NCBI GenBank assembly: GCA_958510875.1
Contig: OY294068.1
Span: 21,618,297 to 21,682,296, forward strand
DNA length: 64,000 bases
Direction of reading: 5' to 3'
Origin: Endomychus coccineus
Lineage: Eukaryota; Arthropoda; Insecta; Coleoptera; Endomychidae
The position numbers and the translations under genes were made by a program. Positions 1 through 12,004 of the stretch are shown one piece after another. Below the pieces are notes generated by a model that was not told where the DNA came from, ran no database searches, and saw only the letters and a list, made by a program, of their open reading frames with translations. The stretch's first letter is position 1. Each line of letters starts with the position of its first letter.

Positions 1-140
1 TGGCGCCTAATCATGACATCCTGACAACATACTTCACCATGCGCCAGCTGGTGGCTGAGCGAGGGACTAAGAGTTTAGCGACATGTAAGAGACTCAAGTC
101 AAACAAGTTCCCAGACCTGTACATACGACCGTGGTCGTAT

Positions 141-725
141 CAATTCGTAGCTCAATTCCTGCAATTTGGCCATTGCAACTGCGAACCTGTGCGCCGGTGC
201 GTTGTCATTACTTTGCCAAATGCGGTTGCTTTCGCTTCAAATCGGCGTCGAATCGATCCAACAGCTCTGCATAATATACGCCAGTGATCGTTTTGCCCTT
301 TTCAAGGTAATCGATATGGACGATACCATGTGCATTTGAAAAAAGTGTCGTCATGATTTTGTTGACCGATAAACCCACTTTGGCCTTTTTCGGCTTCGAT
401 TCGCTAGGACAAGTCCACTGTTTCGACTGTTCTTTGGTCTCTGGTGTGTTGTGATGGATCCATGTTTCGTCCACAGTTACGGAATGGCGCAAAAAGTCCT
501 TCTTATCGCGCTTGAGCATCGCCAAACACTCCTTTGAAGTTGACGCGAAATTCACTTTTTTCCGTGTTTACAAAAATCTTCAAGGTTGCTTGCTTTCGAT
601 GGATATCAAAACAGAACTGAATGACATATCAGTCATCTAAAGATGGTATACCACAAATGACACATGAGATTTTCGATTGTGGCGCCATCTGTTTTATTTT
701 TCAGGGACTTTTCACCTTGGATCGT
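141..725 (-). pseudogene. mariner transposase relic with one terminal end
   Basis: Transposase of a mariner (Tc1/mariner superfamily) DNA transposon. The minus-strand frame at 555-208 contains VTVDETWIHH (first catalytic Asp), a typical run ending KEQSKQW, IVHIDYLEKGKT and RFDADLKRKQPHLAK. A deletion of roughly 17 bases then shifts the frame. The second catalytic block continues at about 207-142 as DNAPAH followed by AMAKLQELSYEL. The C-terminal third, including the third Asp, is missing, and so is the N-terminal helix-turn-helix. Non-coding sequence at about 556-725 matches a mariner 5' leader and ends in an AGTCCCTGAAAAAT-type terminal repeat. This is an inactive copy. A near-palindrome at 122-139 marks the truncation. 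The family assignment is firm; the exact ends are approximate. Confidence 0.85.
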
Positions 726-729
726 ATAA

Positions 730-2440
730 TACTGATAGTAACTTGCTTAAGGGCATTCAGAAGATGTTTTCCAGGTACTGTGCATATAGGTTAGGTTATG
801 CTAGGGGAGAGTATGAATATACAACCTGGATTTAAACACATTAGATCATAGGTTGGGAAGCAAGTGTCATATTTTTATACAAAATCATAAATGGGAATAT
901 AAATTCAACAGAAATCTTAAAGCATCATTTATTATGAATGGGAGAAGGACACGTAATATTTATATTATTCCCTTTTACCATACTAATTATGGACGATTTG
1001 AGACAATTGTTTAAATGCTGAACCTAGCCAATAAGCACAGTTCTAAAATAGAATTCTTCAAGACACATCATCCAAGAGAGTTGTAAAAACATTAGAAATA
1101 AATTTTTGTTTTTATAATATATATTTTTTTTTCATTGTGAGTAGAATGAAGTAGTGAGTAGGGCAATTTCCACTATGATTGTAATGTATGAAGACTTTTT
1201 TGAATTGACAATGTCCTGAATAAATAAATAAATAAATATTTTGTCGAATCTCCATCCCTCTAAAGGTAGAAATTATATTTGCGTGACGTAAAATATGATT
1301 ATGGCAAAACGAAAACGAAAGTTGAAGTAATTATGGACGTTATTTAGTACTACAATAAAACTCGGCGGGATTAATGTAAAATGTGGTGGAGTAGTTACTA
1401 GTCCATGTTCTGGATTTTATTGGAAAAGCGTTTTGCTGAACTAATGATTTGCTGTACAGGGCATGCAATACCCTAGCGAAACTTCTAATATTACGACGAC
1501 CTTGCAAAGCTTAACCTATAATCCGACAATGTTACTGGGTTACTGGAAAATCGTTTTTCTGTTTTTTATAGCGCTACTTATTTTCATTGGATATTCAATG
1601 GTACTTCAAAATGGTATGAGCAGTTAGTACGTTCTAAATTAAACCAACACATAAACATTAACGGTTATTATGAGAAAAGGAATACGAAAGTTTGACATTC
1701 AAAGTACTCAGTTCAGACTAGAAGTTTATTGAAAACGATCTATGCTGGTACAATAATTATAAGCTAAAATGATCAACTTTTAAAAATGAATCGAAACATG
1801 TATGAAAAGGCATGGCACAATTACTGATATTTTGCTGGTTCTGGGAAAACAAAACCATGAGAATTTGGCAGGATCCGCGAGCAATTCGCACACCATGACC
1901 TTTAATCGCCGTGGGACATGACGTGACGTGTTAAGTTCACAGTCACAGTAACTAATTTTTGATATTCGCCCACGTTTCTAGCTGCATTTTAGATAACTAC
2001 GTCATACAAAGGCGGTGCTTCATATCGATTTCATCGCGTTCACATTCAACAACCTTTCTTATCCATCTATCTCGGCATGTAGCTCAGTAATTGATATTGA
2101 GCTACATTTATGTCATCTCTTGATTTCATTAGCACGGTTAACAAAAAGTATCAATTCTAGTTTCTCAATTTTGCTTTGTTATAAATACATTCCGAAGTAA
2201 ATCAAACTGATGTATAATCTTATTAGATCATTAGATCAACTTTAATTAACTTGTGACTTGATCATAGGTACAGAAAATGGAACATGCTCGAAGAAGGAAA
2301 AATTGATTGAATGTCATTTATCTAGGAATTTTCATTCAAGACTATAAGATAGATTGCTAACTATCTTATCATTGTTCTCGCATCTGCTGACTTCTAATAA
2401 TATTGAAAGAACTAGCAACCTTCACCATTTTTCGCCAATT
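730..2440. other. non-coding, nothing recognised
   Basis: AT-rich sequence with only short chance reading frames. No transposase, reverse transcriptase, tRNA or repeat structure was recognised. An (AATA)n stretch lies near 1217-1240. Confidence 0.6.
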
Positions 2441-2860
2441 ATTTGTAGGTATGTGAGCCTGGACCTCCCAGATAATATGTTAGTTAATATTTGAGAGCTC
2501 AAACCTTCTAGATTGTCCTTCAAGTATTCAAGCGCTTGAATGTCACAGACCTTTTTTCAAGTATTCGACAGGTTAAACGCCCCAAATATTGCGATAAGTA
2601 TTAGTGTGTCTGAGTCTTCCATATCTTCAGGATTTAGAGAGCGTGAACCCCTCAGATGATTCATCATACATTCGAGAGCTCAAACATCTCACACCTTGCG
2701 GCAGGTATTTCAGAGCTAGAACCCTCTACATCTTCTGTAGAGCGTCTGAGAGCTTGAACCTCCCAGCTAATTTGACAACCATTTGAGATCTTATATTGCC
2801 AGATTGGCCACCGGGTATTCGAGAGCTTGCATCTTCCAGATCTATTCTCAGAAAAGAGCA
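2440..2860. repeat. degenerate ~36-bp tandem repeat, left block
   Basis: Monomers of about 36 bp built on a theme like gtattcgagagcttgaacct-cccagat. The order of variant monomers (gattcatcat, ctcacacctt, tttgagatctt) is the same as in the block at 7,815-8,990, so both are pieces of one higher-order array. Open frames here are by-products of the repeat. Confidence 0.75.
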
Positions 2861-3065
2861 TACATTAAACATTCTATTTATAGTTATAAATGCACGTAAG
2901 CAAAGCTTATATGTGCTGAGAATGACTCAACTAAAAATCAAAAAATTTTAAACAAATTATTCATAATATAATAAAATAAATAAAAAAAGGTTTCTACATT
3001 CTACAAAGTGCGTATGTAATTGTATATTTTAATTATGTGTGTGAGTGTGTGTTCGTGTGTAATGT

Positions 3066-3242
<177 letters not shown>

Positions 3243-3308
3243 TGCTTGTGTACTAGCTTGAAGATAAATTCAAAACTCAGAATTCTCAGAAACATGCTAT
3301 CAAAACAT

Positions 3309-6289
3309 TTACAATAAATTTATGTAGTTGTAATCAATTCCATTTTGTTTTATATAATTAGAAGTCTCTCTGTAAAATTTCTTTGAAAACCTTATATCTC
3401 TAATACTTGGAGGTATTTGGTTATATATTTTAGGACCCAGGAACAATAGAGATCTTTTAATTAGAGAAGAAGATGGTTTTATGTTCATTAATCTTCTGTT
3501 TACTTGAGCTCGAGTCTCATACCTATGATTTAGTAAACGGTTTCTACTTTTATGAATGAAGTTAGTAACTGCATGGTAATATAAATATCTTGTGTTCAAA
3601 ATGTTGGTCTCATTGTACAGGTTTTCAGTTGAATATAGTTTTTTTTTCTTGTACAGAATTTTTAAAAGTAATTTTTGACATATCTCTAAAGGATGCATAG
3701 CAGTTTCATATGCACCTCCCCAAATTATTATACAATATTTTATCATAGATTCCACAAGAGCTTTATATACTAAATTTTTGTTGTTATTGTCGAGGATGTT
3801 TTTTAGTTGATTTAATTTATAAATCAATTGTCTCATTCTTACTATCAAGTTATTAATATGGTTTTGCCACTTTAAATGTTGGTCCAATTCCACCCCAAGG
3901 TAACGTATACTGTCTGTTCTGTTTACTGTAGTCTTACAATTACAATTCCCTGTTGCAAAGCATGCATCTTGATTATGTATGATTATTTTATCATTATTTG
4001 GGATATCGATAATTGTGGGAGAAAACGTTATAAAGTTGGTTTTCGTATTATTCAATGAAAGATCATTAGTGTCTAGCCAACTTTTGAGGATACTCAATTC
4101 CGTACTGGCCTTATGAAAGGCATCGCACCATGTTTCCGAACTCAGCAAAAGCACCGTGTCATCAGCGTAGCAAATAATTCTGGCATATTTACTTATATCG
4201 CATAGGTCGTTTATGTAAATATTGAATAGGGTTGGTCCTAAGACCGTACCTTGGGGAATGCCTCGGTTTAGTTGAAGTGGATCACTAAGAGTCTCGTTCA
4301 CTAGTGTGCGCTGACATCTGTTTGATAGATAATCTTTGAAAAGCTCTAAGATATCGCCTCTTATTCCTATATTTTCGAGCTTTTCTAGTAGTTTTTTGTG
4401 AGACACAGTATCGAATGCCTTTGCTAAATCCAAAAATATAGCTAAACACTTTTTCTTCTCATTCATACCTGAGATTACTGTGTTAACTACTTCTGACACA
4501 GCTAGTTCAGTACTTATTCCCTCCTGAAAACCAAACTGATTCGTGGATAATAGTTTATATTTAGTAAGGTATGATTTTAACCTATTATTTAAACATTTTT
4601 CAAAAATTTTTGCTATGCTATTAATTAAGGATATTGGACGATAGTTATGTTTGATAGTTTTGTCACCTCCTTTATGTAAGGGTATTACTGTTGAACTCTT
4701 GAAATCGTTAGGTACACTAGAGGTAGTGAATATCAAATTTATAATATGTGCAATCGGTGCACTTAAATATTTTTTTGTTACTTTTATTATATTTTGTGGT
4801 ATTTTATCTGGACCTGTTGAACATTTATTTTTTAAGGAAGATATAATTTGAATGACTTCATTTTCATTCACTGGTGTTAGGTAAAAGTTTTTATTTGTAA
4901 TCTTACACGGCTTTAGTTTTATCTCAGATTTTTCAATATTTCTAGCTAATTCATTACCAATTTCTGTGAAATGTTCATTAAATTTGTTTGATATTTGCTT
5001 GTCGTTAGTTACTTGAGCGTGGTTTTCGTCTTCTATATTTATGTGAGATCTCGTGTTGTAGCAATTATTATTAGTTGCTTCGTTGATTACATCCCATAAT
5101 TTTTTCGTGTCCTTGCCGCAAGTATGTATTTTATTTTCAAAATATTTGTTTTTTGTGAGTTTGATGAGCGTATTTAGATAGTTTCGGTAGAGTTTATACT
5201 TATTTTCCAACTCTGTGGTGTGTGCTAAAGTCAGAAGTTTTCTCATTGCATCTCTTTTTTTAATTGCGTTCATAAGTCCAATTGTTATCCATGGTTTAAT
5301 AAATTTTTTGTTATGTTTTGCTCTTTTTACTTCAGAGTGTTTTTCGATATACACTGAGAATTTACGAATGAATGTCTCGTATGCCCTTATTGAGTTATTT
5401 TCGTTCATGACTTCAATCCAATTTTCCAGTTTAATATCATTAATTAGAGCTTCTGTATTAAATATTTTCCGGTTGTTTGAAGTCAGATTTTTATTTTTAT
5501 TAACCTCTCCGAGTATATTAATGTTTAGAAAGATTGGGTAATGATCAGTTATGTTCGATTCTAAAATAATTGGTTTTAATTTAATCTGATTGTTACTTCT
5601 ATTGCAGCCATTTATGAACATGTGATCTATTAATGTTGAACTAGTTTGGGTGATTCTGGTTGGTTTATTAAAACAAGATATAAATGAGTAGCTACTTAGC
5701 ATATTTAAATAATTTCGGACATGAAGATTGTTGTATTCCAAAGTGTTTATGTTGATGTCACCTAGAAATAGATTTATAGAATTTCCAAAATTATAGTTCT
5801 CATAGAAATTACTAAGATCATTCAAAAAAGTATTTAAGTTTGTGGATGGTGGTCGATAAGCTGCTGCAATTTTGACATTCACTGTACCTATGTTGAGATT
5901 TATTTCTGTTAATGCAATTTCTGATAATTGTATGGTATTTGTCTTGTGTTTGTACGATGATTTTATGTAAATTATTAAGCCATCATTTTGATTGAAGCAA
6001 GAATTATTGTAGTTAATATCAAAATTTTCAATTTTAAAATCATTTGTATCACTAATTTGCCATGTTTCTGATAATACAATTATATCTATGTTAGCAGTAC
6101 CAATATCTTCCAAAAATATTATGAACTCTTCGTAATTTTTGTTTATACTACGAATATTTAAGTGTAAAATGTTAAGATTTATACCGTCTGGGTTTTTTAT
6201 ACTTGTTCTAAGTTCGAAGGAGTTTTGACATGTTTCATTTTCAATGTTATTGAAGTTATCTATTTTTTCAAACAGTTGAATATTGTTCA

Positions 6290-6290
<1 letters not shown>
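3309..6290 (-). CDS. LINE ORF2: APE endonuclease - reverse transcriptase
   Basis: A 993-aa open frame encoding the polyprotein that nicks target DNA and reverse-transcribes the element RNA. An apurinic endonuclease-like domain spans about residues 38-260, with N45 (ILHLNIRSIN), E75 (VLSETW), D178/N180 (LFLGDININ) and D249-H250 (ITDHYP). The RT spans about residues 480-760: STGPDKIP near 491, motif A FLDLAKAFDT with D621, motif B GIPQGTVLGPTLFN near 687, and motif C CYADD with D710-D711. The thumb (RYLGVELDQHLKWQNHI, about 796) and a C-terminal region follow. All catalytic residues expected for both domains are present. The start is the first Met of the frame, just downstream of a CA tract. 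Length is normal for the family. The copy looks competent, although activity cannot be inferred from one copy. Confidence 0.92.
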
Positions 6291-7043
<753 letters not shown>

Positions 7044-7718
7044 TTACAACAACCTCTTCCGCTCACCTTGTTCCATGTAGTAAATGTTCCCATGCCAAAT
7101 CCAGACATTTTTTGGTTCATAAATTTGTTTCGCATTTTTGTATTTTTCATATCTTTGCTTTGTTAGTTCCTCCGTTATTGCTATTTTCTCACCTTTCAGT
7201 TTCTTCCGATTGGACAACACGCTTGCCTTGCTGTTATAATTATTAAAATACACCAGTACCGGTCTATTTTTATTATGTATTGGTTTTCCAATTCTACGGC
7301 AATTGTTTACATCTGAAGAACTTAGGTTAATATTCAACCTTTCATTTAATAGCTTCACCATATCTGCTTCTTTATCTACAGACTGTTTTTCATCAATACC
7401 ATAAATCCGTAAACGTTGCGAATATAAATCTTGTTCAATGTTATCGACTTTTTTATCAAGTTTCTGTTGCAAGTCTTGGTTTTTATGTTGTAATGCAATA
7501 ATATCATTTTCCAGTTTTATTACCTTGTTGTTTGTGTCTTTCAATGAATTTTCCATTTCGTGCAGTACTATTTTGCTTACTTCATCCGCCAGTTGTTTTA
7601 TAAATTCCGGCTTATTAAACACCTTACACAGGACTTCTTCCACATCACATGTAAATGCTTTAGTAATTACCATTTTTTGATTATTATTATTATTCTTAAT
7701 GTTGATAGTAGTTGGCAA
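7044..7718 (-). CDS. LINE ORF1 protein (coiled coil, RNA-binding type)
   Basis: A 224-aa open frame upstream of ORF2 on the same strand. Residues about 35-100 are rich in heptad-like Leu/Ile/Val spacing (KVIKLENDIIALQHKNQDLQ), which predicts a coiled coil. Residues about 100-180 resemble the RNA-binding part of LINE-1-like/CR1-like ORF1 proteins: RLRIYGIDEK, then NNCRRIGKP and RPVLVYFNNY. A basic tail (KKLKGEKIAITEELTKQR) follows. There is no CCHC zinc knuckle. The likely role is a trimeric RNA-packaging partner of ORF2. The start Met at 7,718 is followed by an Asn-rich stretch; an internal Met at residue 16 is an alternative start. The assignment rests on position plus motif resemblance. Confidence 0.75.
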   Translation of the reverse strand: MPTTINIKNNNNNQKMVITKAFTCDVEEVLCKVFNKPEFIKQLADEVSKIVLHEMENSLKDTNNKVIKLENDIIALQHKNQDLQQKLDKKVDNIEQDLYSQRLRIYGIDEKQSVDKEADMVKLLNERLNINLSSSDVNNCRRIGKPIHNKNRPVLVYFNNYNSKASVLSNRKKLKGEKIAITEELTKQRYEKYKNAKQIYEPKNVWIWHGNIYYMEQGERKRLL

Positions 7719-7814
7719 GCAGTCGAGATGATATTCTGATTTAAATTACACTTATTGGGAAAACTGCATAAATTAATTTTTAATATAGCTGTATAACACA
7801 CTAGACACGTGTTA

Positions 7815-8990
7815 CTCGATCGAATACCACATGCCGATGTCAAGTATTCGACAACTTAAAGGTCGCAGATCTTGCATTAAGTATTTGTGTGCTTGAATCT
7901 CCCAAATCTACCGTCAAGTGTTTAAGAGAGTTAACTTATGAGATAACACACTTTGAGGCACGTATACAGAGCTGGAGCACCCCACATCTTCTGTAGAGCA
8001 TCTGAGACCTTGAACCTCCAAGTTAATTTGCAACAATTGGAGATCTTATACCTCCTTGATTGCCCACAATCTACCGTCAAGTATTTAAGAGAGTGAACTT
8101 TTGAGATAATACATCATGTGTTGGAGTTCAAATTTAGCTCACCTTACGATAAGTGTTTGGGAGCTTGAACCTCCCATACCTTCCTGCAAGAGTTAGAGAG
8201 CGTAAACCTTTCAGATGATTCTTCATATATTCGAGAGCTCAGAAATCCCACACCTTGAGGTAAGTATTCCAAATGTAGAAATCCCCATATCCTCCGTCGA
8301 CTATCGAAAGCTTGATCCTCCTGATAATTTGTCAACAATTTGATATCTTGTACCTGCCGATTGCCCATCGAGTATTCGAGAGCTTGAATCTCCCAGATCT
8401 CGCGTATTTGTGTGCTTGAACCTTACAAATCTACGGACAAGTATTGAAGAGAGTGAGCCACTGAGATAATTTATCATGTGTGTGAGCACAGATTTCTCAC
8501 TATTTGCGACAAGTGTTTGTGAGCTTGAACCTCCCATATCTTCCATCAAGAGTAAGAGAGCGTGAGCCTCTCAGATGATTCGTCATATATTCGAGAGCTC
8601 AAACATCTCACACCTTGAGGAAAGTATTTTAGAGCTAGAACTCCCATATCTTTCGTCGACTAACGAGAGCTTGAACCTCCCAGATAATTTGTTATCAATT
8701 TACGATACTGCACCTTCCAGATCGCCCGTCGAGTATTCGACCCAGATCTTGAATTAAGTATTTGTGTGCTTGAACCTTACACATCTACAGTCAAGTGTTA
8801 AAGAAGGTGAAATTCATATTTCGGAATTAGAACCCCCCCTCCCCACATCTTTCGTCGAGTATCTAAGAGCTTGAGCCTCCCAGTTAATTTGTCAACAATT
8901 TGAGATATTATGCCTCCCAGATTGCACGCCGAGTATTCGAGAGATCTCCCAGATATTCGTTAAGTATTCGACAACTTAAAGTTCAAAAAG
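7815..8990. repeat. degenerate ~36-bp tandem repeat with ~350-bp higher-order period, right block
   Basis: About 30 diverged ~36-bp monomers on the theme tattcgagagcttgaacctc. Marker monomers such as the one containing tctaccgtcaagtatttaag recur at about 7,903, 8,070, 8,427 and 8,778, giving a higher-order period near 350 bp with one shortened unit. Several weak minus-strand frames of 74-82 aa run through it because the monomer length is close to a multiple of three. I do not regard them as genes. Confidence 0.8.
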
Positions 8991-9437
8991 GAAAGATAAA
9001 TTTAGACATATCAAATATTATTTATAATTTTGGTAACCCTTAATGCAATACTTTTTAGTTGTAACATTCGACGTAAGACGTATGAATTCTAGTGAGAAAG
9101 TATTTTTCAAACGTTTCTAATCGTTGCTATAACTTGTTATTACAGTCAGATGAAATTATGAAAGTTTTAATACTCTCTCTAAAGAACACTGACGTTTTAA
9201 TTGCAAAACTGGCTTATTGAAGCAAGATAATTAGAATTGATTGAACGAGATTCGTCCCAATTAATTTCAATCCATGAGATATTATTCCTCTGAAATAGAT
9301 ATTGATGATAAAGCGACTGAAATTGCTTCAGAATTGATATCGCTCGAGCGGGCACTATTTGTTTTATCCTGCGGTAACAAACATTTTTGCAAAAATACGA
9401 ACTATTTTCTTATAAATATTAATAACCTAATATGTAA

Positions 9438-9440
<3 letters not shown>
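8990..9440. other. non-coding, nothing recognised
   Basis: AT-rich sequence between the tandem array and the TA microsatellite. A 66-aa frame at 9,274-9,474 has no recognisable domain. Confidence 0.55.

Positions 9441-9442
<2 letters not shown>

Positions 9443-9470
<28 letters not shown>
9443..9470. repeat. (TA)n microsatellite
   Basis: A short TA run directly abuts the left terminal repeat of the PLE. A matching TA run lies on the other side. Confidence 0.95.
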
Positions 9471-9758
9471 GTAGAACTGGATTCTCGGGTATTGATCCGC
9501 GTTGTGTGGTTTCGGTCCTCAAAAGGACCAATTTCACGACGTTTCGGCAAAGTCGCATTTGCCATCTTCAGGTGATTCGACCGTAGAGTCTGGAAAATCT
9601 AGGCGAGCTGACGCTTACTTGGAGGGACAGGTATTTATATCCCCCGTTATGCTTGACCTTTGGACTTTCGAACTATTTCACGCTTGGTTGATTTCTACGT
9701 GTTTGGCTCCGAGTGACACGTTTGGATGACGTCATTGCGACGCTGGAATCAACCGGGA
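9471..9758 (-). repeat. PLE left inverted terminal repeat
   Basis: Reverse complement of 10,811-11,098 with only a few differences. It supplies the first ~11 codons of the plus-strand ORF, so the start Met at 9,726 is a junction artefact rather than a native start. A hammerhead-like motif lies at 9,538-9,571 on the minus strand. Confidence 0.9.
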
Positions 9759-10895
9759 TCACCAATCTCACCAGTGATCGCAAATCTTTTCATGGAGGAT
9801 TTTGAAATTAAAGCTCTTAACACAGCGCAACTAAAACCCAAACTTTGGCTCAGATATGTAGATGATATTTTCGTTATTTGGCCACATGGAGAAGGACAAC
9901 TAAGAGGGTTTCTCGATCACCTGAATGGAATCCATGATCGGATAAAATTCACAATAGAAGCCGAAGAGAACAACCAATTACCATTTCTAGATGTTTTGGT
10001 AACAAAGAAAACTGACGGCAGTTTGGGACATACAGTATTCAGAAAAAAGACCCACACGAACCGATATTTGAATAGTAACTCGCATCACCATCCATCCCAG
10101 CTACAATCAGTCGTAAATACCCTCATGACAAGGTCAAAACGTCTCGCTGATGCGGAGAACTTCGATGGAGAAATGGAAACCATCCGAGCAGCCCTTAGGA
10201 TGAATGGCTATTCAAGAAAACAGATTCATAACTCTCAACGCAAAAATGAGAAGGATGTCAACAATAAAGATCAACCAGTGGGAAACGCTTTTCTACCTTA
10301 CATAAAAGGCACAACTGACAAAATCTGCAAAATACTGAGCCGTCATGATATCAAAACAACCTTCACAACAGATAGGAAAATCAAAAATGTTCTTCGGAAT
10401 CCAAAAGATAGAATTCCTCTAGAATGCCAAGGAGTGTACGAGGTGCCATGTGGTAATTGTGAAAAGACATACATCGGACAGACCAACAGACGCATTGATG
10501 TGCGAAAGACTGAACATGCAAACGCTGTGTCGAAAAACGAAACCACGTCTTCACTAGCTGAACATGTAAGAAGTACTGGCCATATGATCAACTTTAGCGG
10601 CACAAAGACTCTAGCCAACATTGAACACTTCTACACCAGAATAACCAGAGAGGCAATAGAGATCGAGAAACGTCCACATAGTCTTAACAAACGAGATGAC
10701 GGACTAAGATTACCAGCAACATGGAAACCCGCTTTAGAAAGTCGGAAGATACAACCAAAAACAAGAGAGAACGTGGTATCTAGTGCACGTGCAACAGGTC
10801 ACGGAAACTTTCCGGCTGATTCCAGCGTCGCAATGACGTCATCCAAACGTGTCACTCGGAGCCAAACACGTAGAAATCAACCAAGCGTGAAATAG
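9726..10895 (+). CDS. PLE protein fragment: RT C-terminal part + GIY-YIG endonuclease
   Basis: A 389-aa open frame. PLE proteins join a telomerase-like reverse transcriptase to a GIY-YIG endonuclease that makes the target nick. Residues about 11-60 hold RT motif B remnant (SPISPVIANLFMEDFE) and motif C (LRYVDDIF, D46-D47). Residues about 80-95 hold LPFLDVLVTKK. Motif A and everything upstream are missing. The GIY-YIG domain begins near residue 235 (GVYEVPCGNC) with TYIGQTNRR, a His-containing stretch (KTEHANAV, LAEHVRSTGH) and a candidate catalytic Glu in REAIEIEK. The last ~20 residues read through the right inverted repeat. The frame is unbroken and looks recent, but the copy cannot encode a full RT. 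Confidence 0.85.
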   Translation: MTSLRRWNQPGSPISPVIANLFMEDFEIKALNTAQLKPKLWLRYVDDIFVIWPHGEGQLRGFLDHLNGIHDRIKFTIEAEENNQLPFLDVLVTKKTDGSLGHTVFRKKTHTNRYLNSNSHHHPSQLQSVVNTLMTRSKRLADAENFDGEMETIRAALRMNGYSRKQIHNSQRKNEKDVNNKDQPVGNAFLPYIKGTTDKICKILSRHDIKTTFTTDRKIKNVLRNPKDRIPLECQGVYEVPCGNCEKTYIGQTNRRIDVRKTEHANAVSKNETTSSLAEHVRSTGHMINFSGTKTLANIEHFYTRITREAIEIEKRPHSLNKRDDGLRLPATWKPALESRKIQPKTRENVVSSARATGHGNFPADSSVAMTSSKRVTRSQTRRNQPSVK

Positions 10896-11098
10896 TTCGA
10901 AAGTCCAAAGGTCAAGCATAACGGGGGATATAAATACCTGTCCCTCCAAGTAAGCGTCAGCTCGCCTAGATTTTCCAGACTCTACGGTCGAATCACCTGA
11001 AGATGGCAAATGCGACTTTGCCGAAACGTCGTGAAATTGGTCCTTTTGAGGACCGAAACCACACAACGCTGATCAATACCCGAGAATCCAGTTCTACA
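10811..11098 (+). repeat. PLE right inverted terminal repeat
   Basis: Partner of the left arm. It contains cacctgaagatggcaaatgc followed by gactttgccgaaacgtcg (motif at 10,997-11,030): a CUGAAGA box, a 6-bp perfect stem (GGCAAA/UUUGCC) and GAAAC. This is the layout of a hammerhead core. Confidence 0.9.
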
Positions 11099-11125
11099 CA
11101 TTACGTCCGCGAGAACATAAGAAGA

Positions 11126-11130
<5 letters not shown>

Positions 11131-11180
<50 letters not shown>
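11131..11180. repeat. (TA)n microsatellite
   Basis: About 50 bp of TA repeats 30 bp outside the right PLE arm. Confidence 0.95.
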
Positions 11181-11182
<2 letters not shown>

Positions 11183-11274
11183 AGATCTAAATTAAATTTT
11201 CTAAAATATGGAGATATTTTAGACTATTTAACATTGAATTATAGAAACGAATAAGGGTGAAAATTGGAATATAA

Positions 11275-11440
11275 GACTGTGATGGGACCAAAGTGGTGCA
11301 ATTTTGCAACATACTGGACTAGAGATCCAGGGATGTGGGTTCGAATCACACCTCACACCTACACAATGAAGTGGTGACCAGCTTGAGCTAGTTTGATCTA
11401 CCGAACTGGAGTCTCACGTTGTGGAATAATAGACGAGAAT
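11275..11440 (+). repeat. tRNA-derived SINE-like element (possible)
   Basis: The segment starting near 11,282 resembles a tRNA. An A-box-like stretch (accaaagtggtgc) comes first. It is followed by an anticodon-like hairpin with a perfect 5-bp stem (CTGGA/TCCAG) and 7-nt loop CTAGAGA, and by a B box (GGTTCGAATCAC). The loop would give anticodon AGA. The acceptor arms do not pair well and unrelated sequence follows, so a SINE head or tRNA pseudogene is more likely than a working tRNA. Confidence 0.5.
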
Positions 11441-11809
11441 AGATCACGCCAATAGCGTGGTAAGGGGAGTCTTGGGGACGACATTTTCAATCTGCATAAT
11501 TTTTGAAATATTTTTATACTTTGAAATTCAACTGCAACGTGTATAACCCATATAACTCCTCCCCCGTAAGTCAAACCCAATATAAAAGTGGGCTTCTCCA
11601 ATATTTTCTCCTTAACCGTACAGAGCAAATTATTTTTGCGCCTTACCATTTTCTGTTGACTATAGAAGAATATAAGCCCTGACGCTGTATGTACTCTCAC
11701 CCTTCATATTATAGAATAAACGAATTCTAAGTATTTCCTATTTTCTTCCAACTTAAACTGTAGGTATGTAGTGTTCACTTACGGTTTATGTATTTACTGT
11801 CACTTCATT

Positions 11810-11965
11810 ATATGTGAATTTTCGGGAATTAGGTCACATTAACACATATGCTTACTATATTTTTTTCGTATTTACATACGTTTCGGTGTCATGACCATCA
11901 TGAAAAATTGAAATTGTAACACATTGATGTGTAAAATTATGTGTATCAGAGAATCACGTCAGCAG
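11810..11965 (-). repeat. solo PLE terminal-repeat relic
   Basis: It shares cacatatgctta, tacatacgtttcggt and aaattgtaacacat with the terminal repeat of the PLE at 16,437-18,415. No coding part accompanies it. The minus strand holds a decayed form of the hammerhead-like motif (11,878-11,903). Confidence 0.7.
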
Positions 11966-12004
11966 AGATCAACAGGAGACCTGCTTGCCTAAGTAACACA
12001 TGTA

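Larger units (their letters stand above)
9471..11098 (+). mobile_element. 5'-truncated Penelope-like element with inverted terminal repeats
   Basis: Two nearly identical arms of about 288 bp (9,471-9,758 and 10,811-11,098) lie in inverted orientation around a plus-strand coding segment. Both arms start with gtagaactggattctcgggt on the outside. Inverted or direct LTR-like ends are characteristic of PLEs, and truncated copies often carry one end in reverse. The coding part begins inside the RT, so about two thirds of the polyprotein is absent. TA microsatellites flank both sides, which suggests insertion into a TA run. Each arm carries a hammerhead-like motif. Confidence 0.88.

Noticed and set aside
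122..139. Operator-like palindrome (atacgacc-ggtcgtat)
   Set aside because: A single occurrence at a truncation junction in eukaryotic DNA; no support for a regulatory role.
8144..8757. 74-82-aa frames in the 36-bp array
   Set aside because: Monomer length is close to a multiple of three, so frames stay open by repetition.
10839..11066. 75-aa frame identical to one at 9,502-9,729
   Set aside because: It is the same non-coding inverted terminal repeat read twice.
11398..11700. 100-aa minus-strand frame
   Set aside because: Overlaps the SINE-like tail, with no recognisable motif; likely chance.
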